A DNA stretch of 8,125 nucleotides from Gammaproteobacteria bacterium (GTDB taxonomy: Bacteria; Pseudomonadota; Gammaproteobacteria; Pseudomonadales; Azotimanducaceae). The translations under genes were made by a program, and so were the position numbers. A model generated the notes under the pieces. That model saw nothing but the letters and a program-made list of their open reading frames with translations, was not told the origin of the DNA and made no database searches. Shown one piece after another: positions 1-6,070 of the stretch; the stretch's first letter is position 1; each line of letters begins with the position of its first letter. The stretch is taken from positions 5,390 to 13,514 of the forward strand of contig JAPOYW010000217.1 of NCBI GenBank assembly GCA_026706425.1. The letters are read 5' to 3'.

Positions 1-1301
1 TGGGCCACCGTGCCCAATGCTTCCACGGCGTAGCGGCGCACGTTGACATCTTGGTGCCGGGTGGCGGTAGTCAGTTCTGTCAGGGCCGATGCGGCCGGCG
101 GCCCGATGTCGCCCAATACGTCGATGATCCGCGCCGCCAACTCGGCGTCCGCGGCGTGCAGAGCTTCGATCAGACGCGGGACGCCCGCTTCGCCGGCGGC
201 GACAACCCCGTAGGTCGCCACGACTCGTCGACCGAGGTCGTCGCCCAGGAAGCGATCGAACAGGGCATCGAGGCCGTCCTTGCGCCGTTCGGCTTGGGTG
301 CCCAAGGTGTAGGCGGCACCGAGCGCTACGTGGTCGTCGACACCGTCCAAGGCGTCAATGGCACTCGGCAGATGGAACTTGCACCGTTCCGACGCGGTGC
401 GGCGGTGCCAATCCCAAGTCGCTTGCCAGACGGGTCCGAGCGGGTCGTCTTCGTCAGGCCAGGGTGCAGCGTTCCCGTTCCAGGCGGGACCCACGGGCTC
501 CCGGTCGCGGGTGAACAGGAACTTCACCATGTGGCGGCTTAGGTCCGTTGTGTTGGCGCTGTAACGCCCGTGGACCATGTCGAAATGGACGATGGCGACC
601 GTCCCCGCGTCGCCGAGAAGCGGGATCTTCGCCGACTCCCAGGGCTCGTCCAACGCCTTCAACTCGGCCATTGCTTCCGGGTTCTCCGCGTGGAACCGCT
701 GCCGTCGTTCCCGCCAAAGCTCCCTTCCCCGCGGGCTGAACGCGCTCTCGCCGATCTCGGCCTCGATCTCCTTGCGAATGCGGTTGTTGAACTCGTTCAG
801 CCGGTAGCGGGCCGCCTCCAGCGCTCGCCGGGGCACGTACTGACTGCGTGGCACGATCCCCGTCGGGCCTTTTTCGAGGGGAGTGTCCTGCGGGTAGTAG
901 AACAACATCGCGAAGCGGGTCCGGTGGATCCGCCGCAGGCCGTCCACGGCGTTGTGGGAGTGGTTGTCGCCGTCCTTGTGCAGGGGTTGCGCTTCGTTGT
1001 TGAGCGCGAAGTGATCGTGGCGATGGAAGTGCAGGTAGTAGCCCGGTCCGAGAATGGAGGTCATTGCGCCGCGCACCACGGGTTCGTCGAGCAGGCGCGC
1101 AAGTTCCGGCACGCACGGCAACAGGTTGTTGTGGCCGAGCGGGCCCCTTTCATCCAGCCCATCGAGGGCGTCGTGCATGCGGTCGTGGAACTCCCTCGGA
1201 AGTTCCGACTTCAGGACGAAGTATCCCTCGCGGACGAAGCGGCGCATGGCCTCATCGTCGAGCAGGTGGGGCGGGGCGGCAGGAAGCGGGAACTCAGTCA
1301 T
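1..1301 (-). CDS. Phytanoyl-CoA dioxygenase (PhyH)-like Fe(II)/2-oxoglutarate oxygenase with C-terminal HEAT repeats, partial (3' end off window)
   Basis: The frame is open for 433 codons from ATG 1301 to the window edge. An in-frame TAA four codons upstream (1311-1313) makes this ATG the natural start, although no clear Shine-Dalgarno precedes it. Residues 17-265 look like a PhyH-type double-stranded beta-helix oxygenase: the start EGYFVLKSELP, an HKD (H108, D110) as the HxD iron site, a distal histidine in HFDMVHGRYS (H244) and R256 as the likely 2-oxoglutarate carboxylate anchor. In the family these enzymes hydroxylate small molecules in the cytoplasm with Fe(II), O2 and 2-oxoglutarate; the substrate cannot be read here. 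From about residue 320 the sequence turns into alpha-helical HEAT/PBS-lyase-like repeats (for example VPRLIEALHAADAELAARI, then VNVRRYAVEALGTVA), which continue past the edge. Typical PhyH proteins are about 250-300 residues, so the tail is an extra module. It is separated from the upstream thiamine-diphosphate gene by 250 bases and probably has its own promoter. Confidence 0.85.
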   Translation of the reverse strand, partial: MTEFPLPAAPPHLLDDEAMRRFVREGYFVLKSELPREFHDRMHDALDGLDERGPLGHNNLLPCVPELARLLDEPVVRGAMTSILGPGYYLHFHRHDHFALNNEAQPLHKDGDNHSHNAVDGLRRIHRTRFAMLFYYPQDTPLEKGPTGIVPRSQYVPRRALEAARYRLNEFNNRIRKEIEAEIGESAFSPRGRELWRERRQRFHAENPEAMAELKALDEPWESAKIPLLGDAGTVAIVHFDMVHGRYSANTTDLSRHMVKFLFTRDREPVGPAWNGNAAPWPDEDDPLGPVWQATWDWHRRTASERCKFHLPSAIDALDGVDDHVALGAAYTLGTQAERRKDGLDALFDRFLGDDLGRRVVATYGVVAAGEAGVPRLIEALHAADAELAARIIDVLGDIGPPAASALTELTTATRHQDVNVRRYAVEALGTVA

Positions 1302-1551
1302 TGGACGTGGTTAAGCACCGGTCGGCGGAGCGGGAGTGGCCATCATACATCGGCGCCGCAAATCCACGTCGCCACGCCGGGTTGGCTTGCCGCAGTCTTC
1401 CCTATCGGCGAGACCGAGTCGCTCTTTAGCCATTGTTAGCCATGCGCGAATAACTATCCATCGATGGCTAACGACGGACAAAGACCTTGTGTCTCAACCG
1501 TTCGTCGGCAGATCGCTGCGGCGAATACTCGTCCCAACGAAGGGCTGCGGC
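1302..1551. other. Intergenic region upstream of the PhyH-like gene
   Basis: This 250-base stretch between the stop of the thiamine-diphosphate gene and the PhyH-like start holds no convincing ORF. I see no strong terminator for the upstream gene. A minus-strand promoter for the oxygenase is expected here, but I found no good -35/-10 pair. The one clear structure is the TTAGCCAT repeat cluster listed separately. Confidence 0.6.
1426..1471. promoter_or_regulatory. Operator-like cluster of TTAGCCAT repeats
   Basis: TTAGCCAT occurs at 1426-1433 and again at 1436-1443, exactly one helical turn (10 bp) apart. Its reverse complement ATGGCTAA lies at 1464-1471. The palindrome CCATCGATGG (1458-1467) overlaps the third copy, so a degenerate fourth half-site (TATCCAT, 1455-1461) faces it. 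The cluster lies about 125-170 bp upstream of the PhyH-like ATG on the minus strand, a plausible place for a regulator to bind. No regulator gene is visible in the window, so the role is inferred from arrangement only. Confidence 0.4.
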
Positions 1552-3186
1552 CTACTCGTTCGAGATCGTGATCTCCTTGTCGGTGATGAACTCCAACAAT
1601 GCTGGCTGCCCGTCCTTCGTGGCCGCGATCCCCCGCTCGATCGCGGCGCGGATGTCGCTTGGATCCGTGATCCGTTCACCGTAGCCGCCGAACGCCTTCG
1701 CCATGTCCGCGTAGTTCCCGGAGATGTCCGTCGAACCGTACTTCTCTTGGGCGACCCGCATGATCGGTATCTCGATGGCCATCGAGAAGTTGTTCATGAG
1801 AATCGACAGGATCGGAATCCGCTCCCGGACGGCGGTCTCGAAGTCCATCCCCGTGAAGCCGATCGCCGCGTCGCCCCAGACGTTGATGCAGGTCTTCTCC
1901 GGCTCCGCCACCTTGGCCCCCATGGCGAGACCCAGGCCGTAGCCGAGTTGGGTCGTCTTGCCCCAGCCGATGTAGGACAGCGGGGTCGTCGACGTCCAGA
2001 ACGGGGAGAGCTGGTCGCGCGGACTGCCGGCGTCGTGGGTGATGACGGTATTGTCGATGTCCACGGTCTGATTCAGTTCGTTCAGCACCCGGTAAGGGTT
2101 GATCGGCGCCTCGTTGTTGGTGCGCTTGGCCTGCCACTCGCCGAGCCACGCGGCCTTGAGATCGGCGATCCGCTTCTGCACGGCCCCCCGGCGGCTGTCC
2201 GCCTGGGCGTGGTCCCGGTCCGCCATTGCCTCGCCGAGTGCAGCGAGGCTCAACTTCGCATCGCCGATGAGCGCGTACTCGGCTGGGACGTCCTTGTTCA
2301 GATCCATGGGATCAAGCGTCGCGTGGACGATGGTCTTGCCGCGGGGCATGGGTACGCCGAAGCCGGTCAGCGCGAAGCTGCAGCCGACGCCGAAGATCAC
2401 GTCGGCTTCGTTCAGGAAGGTCTTCACGGCCCGGGGATTGGCGCGACCGCCGGACCCGAGCGACAGCGGATGGGTCTCGTTGAATGCACTCTTGCCCTCG
2501 AGGCTGGTGGTCACCGGAATCTGCCACTCCTCGGCGAACGCCTTGAGTTCGTTCCACGCCTCGGCGTAGTGCACGCCTTGGCCGGCGTAGATGACCGGGC
2601 GTTCGGCGTTGGCCAGCACCTCGGCGGCACGGTCCACGTCCGCCGGATCCGGACCGACCCGCGTGGCGTAGCTCGGCGTATGCTTCCAGCCGTCGGGCAC
2701 ATCCTCGCCGAACACATCCACCGGCACTTCGATCAGCACGGGCCCGGGGCGACCGTTGCGCAATTGGAAGAATGCCCGACGCATCACTTCCGGGATGGCC
2801 CGGCCCATGGTGAGCGGCTCGGCCCACTTGGTGACATGGCGCATGTTCAGCGTCGAGTTGAAATTCGGGTAGTAGTTCATCAGGCGTCGCGGGTACCCGG
2901 CTGGTAGCACGAGGATCGGCGCCGACTCGGAGTACGCTTGCGCAACGCCGCCGAACGCGTTCTCTGAGCCCGGCCCGTGCTGCATGGTGAACACGCCGAT
3001 CTTGTTCCCGGACGACAGCCGCGAGTACGCGTCCGCCATGTGCAGCCCGATGCGCTCCTGACGCACGACGATGGTACGGATGTCGGCCACGGCGGCGGCC
3101 TCGATGATGGGATTGACTGGGTAGGTGAAGATCGTGTCGATCCCCTCCCGCTTCATCGCATCGGCGATGGCGGCGGCTACTTTCAT
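1552..3186 (-). CDS. Thiamine-diphosphate-requiring enzyme, acetolactate synthase / oxalyl-CoA decarboxylase superfamily
   Basis: This is a complete 544-residue protein, the usual length for the superfamily. ATG 3186 is chosen because AGAAGGA lies 7 nt upstream and because residue 1 begins the conserved fold; the frame stays open upstream to 4020, but that extension is out-of-frame sequence of other genes. The N-terminal PYR domain (about 1-165) carries the cofactor-activating glutamate E44 in VRQERIGLHMADAYSR, followed by GPGSENAFGG. A central domain spans about 185-320. The C-terminal PP domain (about 370-540) has the thiamine-diphosphate/metal motif GDAAIGFTGMDFET (438-451) and NN at 465-466. 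GDA replaces the common GDG, and the GFTGM run resembles oxalyl-CoA decarboxylase and 2-hydroxyacyl-CoA lyases more than biosynthetic acetolactate synthase. No small regulatory subunit gene is adjacent, which argues against branched-chain synthesis. The substrate is unknown, probably a 2-oxo acid or acyl-CoA in a catabolic route. Confidence 0.9.
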   Translation of the reverse strand: MKVAAAIADAMKREGIDTIFTYPVNPIIEAAAVADIRTIVVRQERIGLHMADAYSRLSSGNKIGVFTMQHGPGSENAFGGVAQAYSESAPILVLPAGYPRRLMNYYPNFNSTLNMRHVTKWAEPLTMGRAIPEVMRRAFFQLRNGRPGPVLIEVPVDVFGEDVPDGWKHTPSYATRVGPDPADVDRAAEVLANAERPVIYAGQGVHYAEAWNELKAFAEEWQIPVTTSLEGKSAFNETHPLSLGSGGRANPRAVKTFLNEADVIFGVGCSFALTGFGVPMPRGKTIVHATLDPMDLNKDVPAEYALIGDAKLSLAALGEAMADRDHAQADSRRGAVQKRIADLKAAWLGEWQAKRTNNEAPINPYRVLNELNQTVDIDNTVITHDAGSPRDQLSPFWTSTTPLSYIGWGKTTQLGYGLGLAMGAKVAEPEKTCINVWGDAAIGFTGMDFETAVRERIPILSILMNNFSMAIEIPIMRVAQEKYGSTDISGNYADMAKAFGGYGERITDPSDIRAAIERGIAATKDGQPALLEFITDKEITISNE

Positions 3187-3193
3187 GGATGGT

Positions 3194-3199
3194 TCCTTC
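3194..3199 (-). promoter_or_regulatory. Shine-Dalgarno fixing the start of the thiamine-diphosphate enzyme
   Basis: On the minus strand GAAGGA occupies these bases, with seven bases before ATG 3186. It decides the start against a long in-frame extension that would otherwise reach 4020. Confidence 0.7.
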
Positions 3200-3324
3200 T
3201 GTCGGTCTGTCGTGGCTGCGGGTCGTTTGCCGATCCGATGCCAACCGAACACTGTGCGCGATATCGGCTTCCGGCGCAAACCTGCGGACTGTGAAGTGCG
3301 ATTTGACGAAACCTTCGCGGCCAA

Positions 3325-3441
3325 TGAAAAGGGCGATGTTCGTCTACCGGACGGTGACGCCCGCCGCGATCCCTTTGCACCTGATCTCGAAAGGAGCGCC
3401 AGCGGCCGCAACTCGGCACCTGTTTGAAAGGGGCGATGTTC
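3325..3441. repeat. Pair of 17-bp direct repeats exactly 100 bp apart
   Basis: TGAAAAGGGCGATGTTC (3325-3341) and TGAAAGGGGCGATGTTC (3425-3441) differ at one base. They sit just downstream of the truncated kynureninase, where rearrangement is already evident. They could be a duplication scar, paired protein-binding sites or chance. Confidence 0.45.
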
Positions 3442-3509
3442 CGTAGCGACTGCGTCTCCGCTGCCCTCCCCGGTCCGGCAATGCGCCAGCCGCGATTGAA
3501 TGGGGCCGT

Positions 3510-3905
3510 TTCCTCTGCCTCGCCGAGCAGACCGACTGCTTCGTCCAACTGCGCGTTGGTGACGTAGGGTGCCGGTCCCAACCGCAGGATTGTGCCGCGG
3601 TGGTCGGTGAACACGTCGCGACTTCGCAGGCGAGCCGCGAGTTGGCCGGCACCCGGCGTGTTGAGCGCAAGAAACCCGCCTCGTCGTTCCAGGGGCAGGT
3701 CCCGGTCCCAGGACAGTACCTTGGGGTCGACGTCCAGCGCGTCGATGCCTTTGGCCAACCTGGCGAGTTGCGTCTGGCTGACGGTGCGCAGCAGGGGCGG
3801 GTTCAACCGTTCCGACTGAAAGAACCGCAGCACCGCCCACCCGGAATCGAGAATAGTGTTGGGCAAGGCGGCGGGCGTCGTGCCGGCCGGGATCGGCGGA
3901 CTTGG
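3510..3905 (-). pseudogene. C-terminal remnant of a kynureninase-like PLP enzyme (class V aminotransferase fold)
   Basis: After an in-frame TGA at 3906-3908 the frame is open. From about 3850 to 3510 it matches the last roughly 115 residues of kynureninase-type enzymes: the linker helix AVLRFFQSERLNPPLLRTVS, then DLPLERRGGFLALNTPGAG, then VFTDHRGTILRLGPAPYVTN and a final helix AQLDEAVGLLGEA. Full-length relatives are about 380-420 residues. The large PLP-binding domain with its Schiff-base lysine is absent, so the fragment cannot be catalytic. There is no ATG; the first usable codon is TTG 3866 without a ribosome-binding site. The native stop is lost and the frame runs on into unrelated sequence to 3183. 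It follows the truncated tryptophan dioxygenase by 26 bases, the gene order expected for tryptophan-to-anthranilate catabolism. I read it as a decayed gene. The family call is firm; the exact substrate of the lost enzyme is not. Confidence 0.75.
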
Positions 3906-3931
3906 TCACGTCTTGGTCGCCGAACCGGTGA

Positions 3932-4345
3932 TCAGAAACGGTCCCTGACTTCCCAGAGATCCGGGAAGAACGGGCCGGCCAATACGGTGGACAGCAGGTA
4001 TTCGGCACCCGAGGATCCACCGGTGCCGGTCCTGGTCCCGATAGTGCGCTGCACCATCTTCAGATGCCGATAGCGCCACTCCTGCATTCCCTCGTCGAGA
4101 TCAACGAGGCTTTCGCAGAACGCGGATAGCTTGGGGTCGTCGCGATAGACGCGAATCAACGCGGCCTGCACTGCCGCGTCGGTCCCGACCGGACAGTCCG
4201 CCCACTTAAGGCGTAACTCGGCGGGTATGGAATGGCCCGACCGCGCGAGCAAGCCGACGAACTGGTCCCACAAGGACGGCGCGGCAATTCGCGTCTCCAA
4301 TCGCTTCCGTTCTTCTGGAAACTCGGGTTCGTGCTCATCGGTCAC
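3932..4345 (-). pseudogene. N-terminally truncated tryptophan 2,3-dioxygenase (C-terminal half only)
   Basis: The 137-residue product matches only the C-terminal half of tryptophan 2,3-dioxygenase, the haem enzyme that oxidises L-tryptophan to N-formylkynurenine. Visible landmarks are RLETRIAAPSLWDQF (about 15-29), the haem-ligand segment EWRYRHLKMVQRTIG with H94 as the proximal histidine, the substrate-loop motif TGTGGSSG (106-113) and the family's normal end FFPDLWEVRDRF. About 150 N-terminal residues are missing. In characterised enzymes these hold the distal-pocket histidine and the arginine that binds the tryptophan carboxylate, so activity is not expected. The frame has no stop codon and begins at a GTG whose last two bases belong to the TGA of the upstream flavin monooxygenase, so it may still be translated by coupling. 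Either the remnant is decaying or a haem-binding half-protein has been kept. I favour decay because the next gene is also truncated. Confidence 0.8.
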
Positions 4346-5301
4346 ATCCGGGGAATCACCTCGTCGGTGAGCAGCACCAGGGTCTGGTGGCTGAGGATCG
4401 ACGCCAGCAGGTAGCCGAGGGGAATCTCCTCCTCCAGGCGTTTGAGTTCGTCGACCACCTTCGCCGGCGACCCGTGGATGATGACCTCGTCCACGTAGCG
4501 CCGGATGCGCTCTTCTTTCGATGCACCGCCGCGCACGCCGACATAGGACTCAACCGTCCAGCGGGCGCCTGCTCGAGCCACCGCTTCGGCAGCCGCGTCG
4601 GTCGGTGCGATTGCGATCAGCCGTGCCATCGGCGTTGGACGGGTTCGACCGTCACACCCGGCTGGCAGCGCGGCGCGGTATCGGGCGTACTTGCGGCCGA
4701 TCTCGTCGTGGGTCGAGTGGGGATCCATGAGGATGGCGTGGCCTTGGCTTGCGGCCCAGTCGATGGCGTCCTGGGAACTTACGCCGATCCACGTTGGCAT
4801 GGGGTTCTGCAGCGGCTTCGGCAGCACTTCGACGTCTCGGTAGGTGTTGAACCGCCCTTCGTAGGTCAGCCGGTCGCACGACCATGCCTTCTGCACGATG
4901 TCGACGTTCTCGCGGAACCGGTCGTAGGACTCGTCCCGCTCGACGCCGAACACCCGCATTTCGGTGGCGTCGAAGCCCCTTCCCGCGCCCCAGTTGACCC
5001 GCCCGCCGGACAGGTTGTCGAGCAGCGCCACCTCTTCCGCCAGCCGGAGCGGGTGGTAGAAAGCGGCCAGGCTGACGCCCGTGCCGATTCTCAGGTTGCG
5101 GGTGATGTCGGCGGCGTGCATGGCCATGATGTGCACCGACGGACAGACGCTGTAGGTGGAGAAGTGGTGTTCGGCAAGCCAGACCGCGTCGTAGCCGGCC
5201 TGATCCATGATCCGGATTCGATCGAGTGCGCGGTCGTAGACGGTCCCCAAGGGAACGCGACGGCCGGGCCAACTGAAGAACTGGAGCACGCCGAACTTCA
5301 T
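4342..5301 (-). CDS. LLM-class flavin-dependent oxidoreductase (bacterial luciferase-like monooxygenase)
   Basis: This is a complete 319-residue TIM-barrel protein of the bacterial luciferase-like family, which uses reduced flavin (FMNH2 or F420) and usually O2 to oxidise an organic substrate in the cytoplasm. ATG 5301 is chosen because MKFGVLQFFSW forms the first barrel strand; a TTG at 5340 would add 13 residues unlike the family. No strong Shine-Dalgarno precedes either start. Family landmarks are YDAVWLAEHHFS (37-48), NLRIGTGVSLAAFYHPLRLA (69-88), LDNLSGGRVNWGAGRGFDATE (94-114), the YDRFRENVDIV helix and TWIGVSSQDAI (170-180). The C-terminus DEVIPRM ends as the family usually does, so this gene is intact. 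Its stop overlaps the GTG of the tryptophan dioxygenase fragment. The substrate is unknown. It appears to be the first gene of the leftward transcript. Confidence 0.9.
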   Translation of the reverse strand: MKFGVLQFFSWPGRRVPLGTVYDRALDRIRIMDQAGYDAVWLAEHHFSTYSVCPSVHIMAMHAADITRNLRIGTGVSLAAFYHPLRLAEEVALLDNLSGGRVNWGAGRGFDATEMRVFGVERDESYDRFRENVDIVQKAWSCDRLTYEGRFNTYRDVEVLPKPLQNPMPTWIGVSSQDAIDWAASQGHAILMDPHSTHDEIGRKYARYRAALPAGCDGRTRPTPMARLIAIAPTDAAAEAVARAGARWTVESYVGVRGGASKEERIRRYVDEVIIHGSPAKVVDELKRLEEEIPLGYLLASILSHQTLVLLTDEVIPRM

Positions 5302-5534
5302 CGTCCGCAGAGTTTGTCGGAGAGCCTTCGCGGTAGGCAAGCGGGGATGGGAAGAAGGCGCGGGTTATCAACCGGCTCGATGGACCTAACGCGCTGTTTG
5401 CATTGCCAAGAGAGCCGGTCTGAGCCGGCCGGCCGTCGACGGGCACACACCTTGATCACACCCCTAGGTCCAGTTATGCACACGATATCCCCCGCACCTT
5501 GCATCTAATTCATCAAAAACGCGCTTTGGACGTC
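5302..5534. other. Divergent intergenic region between the LLM monooxygenase and the RNA locus
   Basis: I see no supportable gene here. It must contain the leftward promoter of the monooxygenase transcript, but no convincing -35/-10 pair stands out. A GC-rich hairpin, GCCGG-TCTGAG-CCGGC, lies near 5414-5429 with no T tract, so it is not a typical terminator. Confidence 0.45.
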
Positions 5535-5562
5535 TTGCGCCCCGGGCTGGTAGGAGTAGATT
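5535..5562 (+). promoter_or_regulatory. Weak sigma70-like promoter for the structured RNA
   Basis: TTGCGC (5535-5540) and TAGATT (5557-5562) are separated by 16 bp, matching consensus at three and four of six positions. Transcription would begin near 5569, immediately before the first base pair of the closing helix proposed for the RNA (5571). The match is weak alone; the agreement with the structured boundary is what makes it worth listing. Confidence 0.35.
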
Positions 5563-5568
5563 CAGTCA

Positions 5569-5991
5569 CACGGACTCGGATACGGCGCACACCTGAACGG
5601 CGTTTCGGCGCAGGAAGGGTAGGCAAACCGGACCGAGAACCGAAGCCCTTCAGCCAAAGGGCACCGGGATCTCCAAGGCTTAGGGGATCCAACGGAGAGG
5701 CGGCAGCCGGGAAGCGTGGCGAGCAATCGACGGCGTGGTACCGGACGCCGGGGCAAGCTGGCCCTGAGCCGGCGGGCAACGACGGTCGTCTCGACGAAAC
5801 CTCGTGGCGCAGGACGCGACTGCGGAGCGGGGCGACGTAGAAAGGCGTCGAAAAATAACGACTTGTGAGTCGGCTGTGCTCCGCTCGCTGACGGGTGAGC
5901 GAAGAGGCAGCGAACCAGGGCCACCATCGGGGGGAACCCGGATTCTGACCTTGATTCACCGGAGCCCCGTCGCAAGACGGGGCTTCTTTTT
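5569..5991 (+). ncRNA. Candidate structured noncoding RNA, about 420 nt, class not recognised
   Basis: Hand folding of the plus strand gives consecutive helices. A closing stem pairs 5571-5573 with 5640-5642 and 5575-5579 with 5633-5637, enclosing 5592-5595/5611-5614. Next come 5645-5650/5657-5662; 5667-5674/5683-5690 (8 bp, one U-G); 5706-5710/5769-5773 enclosing 5731-5736/5745-5750 and 5751-5754/5761-5764; 5786-5789/5794-5797; 5800-5804/5828-5832 plus 5808-5812/5820-5824 across a 3x3 internal loop; 5833-5838/5845-5850; 5859-5863/5868-5872; a long interrupted arm 5873-5881/5904-5911 plus 5885-5889/5898-5902; 5928-5931/5937-5940; and the terminator stem 5961-5971/5976-5986. Several helices contain G-U pairs that would be A-C mismatches on the minus strand, so the plus strand is favoured. 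The longest plus-strand frames have no ribosome-binding site or family resemblance. I looked for landmarks of tmRNA, RNase P RNA, SRP RNA, 6S RNA, group I/II introns, and cobalamin and TPP riboswitches and found none. No gene follows on the plus strand until 7004, so it reads as free-standing. The 5' end is approximate. Confidence 0.6.
5961..5991 (+). terminator. Rho-independent terminator of the structured RNA
   Basis: GGAGCCCCGTC (5961-5971) pairs with GACGGGGCTTC (5976-5986) over 11 bp with a single G-U pair, closed by a GCAA tetraloop and followed by five T (5987-5991). The minus strand has no T tract after the stem, so the terminator points rightward. It supports plus-strand transcription of the region before it. 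Confidence 0.88.
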
Positions 5992-6040
5992 ATCCGTCAG
6001 CAACGCAGCTTGCACAGCGATTTCGGCTGGACGCTGATGT

Positions 6041-6070
6041 GCCGCGTCGCAATAGGCCGCGTCACAATAG
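6041..6070. repeat. Two-unit 15-bp tandem repeat
   Basis: GCCGCGTCGCAATAG (6041-6055) is followed directly by GCCGCGTCACAATAG (6056-6070), one base different. It lies in the atypical tail of the broken DUF4919 frame, where it encodes a doubled YCDAA. It is probably a replication-slippage duplication. Confidence 0.6.

Larger units (their letters stand above)
3187..3509. other. Gene-free stretch between the kynureninase remnant and the thiamine-diphosphate gene
   Basis: About 320 bases hold no gene I can support. The minus-strand kynureninase frame stays open through here (to 3183), but its translation no longer resembles the family after about 3510. The stretch should hold the promoter of the thiamine-diphosphate gene, yet no good sigma70 match is visible. 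It contains the 17-bp direct repeat listed separately. Confidence 0.5.

Noticed and set aside
51..1439. Several plus-strand frames opposite the PhyH-like gene
   Set aside because: The minus strand encodes an uninterrupted 433-residue oxygenase with catalytic residues; these frames are GC-driven shadows.
1336..2907. Plus-strand frame of 523 codons opposite the thiamine-diphosphate gene
   Set aside because: It is the complement shadow of a clearly conserved minus-strand gene and resembles no family.
3187..4020. N-terminal extension of the thiamine-diphosphate enzyme to a start at 4020
   Set aside because: The frame is open, but the translation upstream of 3186 is the off-frame reading of the dioxygenase and kynureninase remnants, while ATG 3186 has a good Shine-Dalgarno and begins the conserved fold.
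5381..5472. Inverted repeat TGGACCTA (5381-5388) and TAGGTCCA (5465-5472)
   Set aside because: An 8-bp inverted match 76 bp apart is expected by chance at appreciable frequency in a region this size, and nothing else supports an insertion end or operator.
5499..5840. Plus-strand frame of 113 codons at the RNA locus
   Set aside because: It has no Shine-Dalgarno, starts upstream of the proposed promoter, has low-complexity Arg/Gly/Pro composition, and its bases are accounted for by paired stems.
5513..5975. Minus-strand open frames of 137 and 148 codons across the RNA region
   Set aside because: They lack ribosome-binding sites and family resemblance, are rich in Arg, Pro and Ser as expected from antisense of GC-rich structured RNA, and one would begin inside the region next to the terminator stem.
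5569..5991. Known RNA classes: tmRNA, RNase P RNA, SRP RNA, group II intron
   Set aside because: There is no CCA-ended acceptor or tag frame, no GAGGAAAGTCC/ACAGAA pair, no SRP GGAAG-AGCAG apical motif, and no GTGYG start with domain V hairpin.
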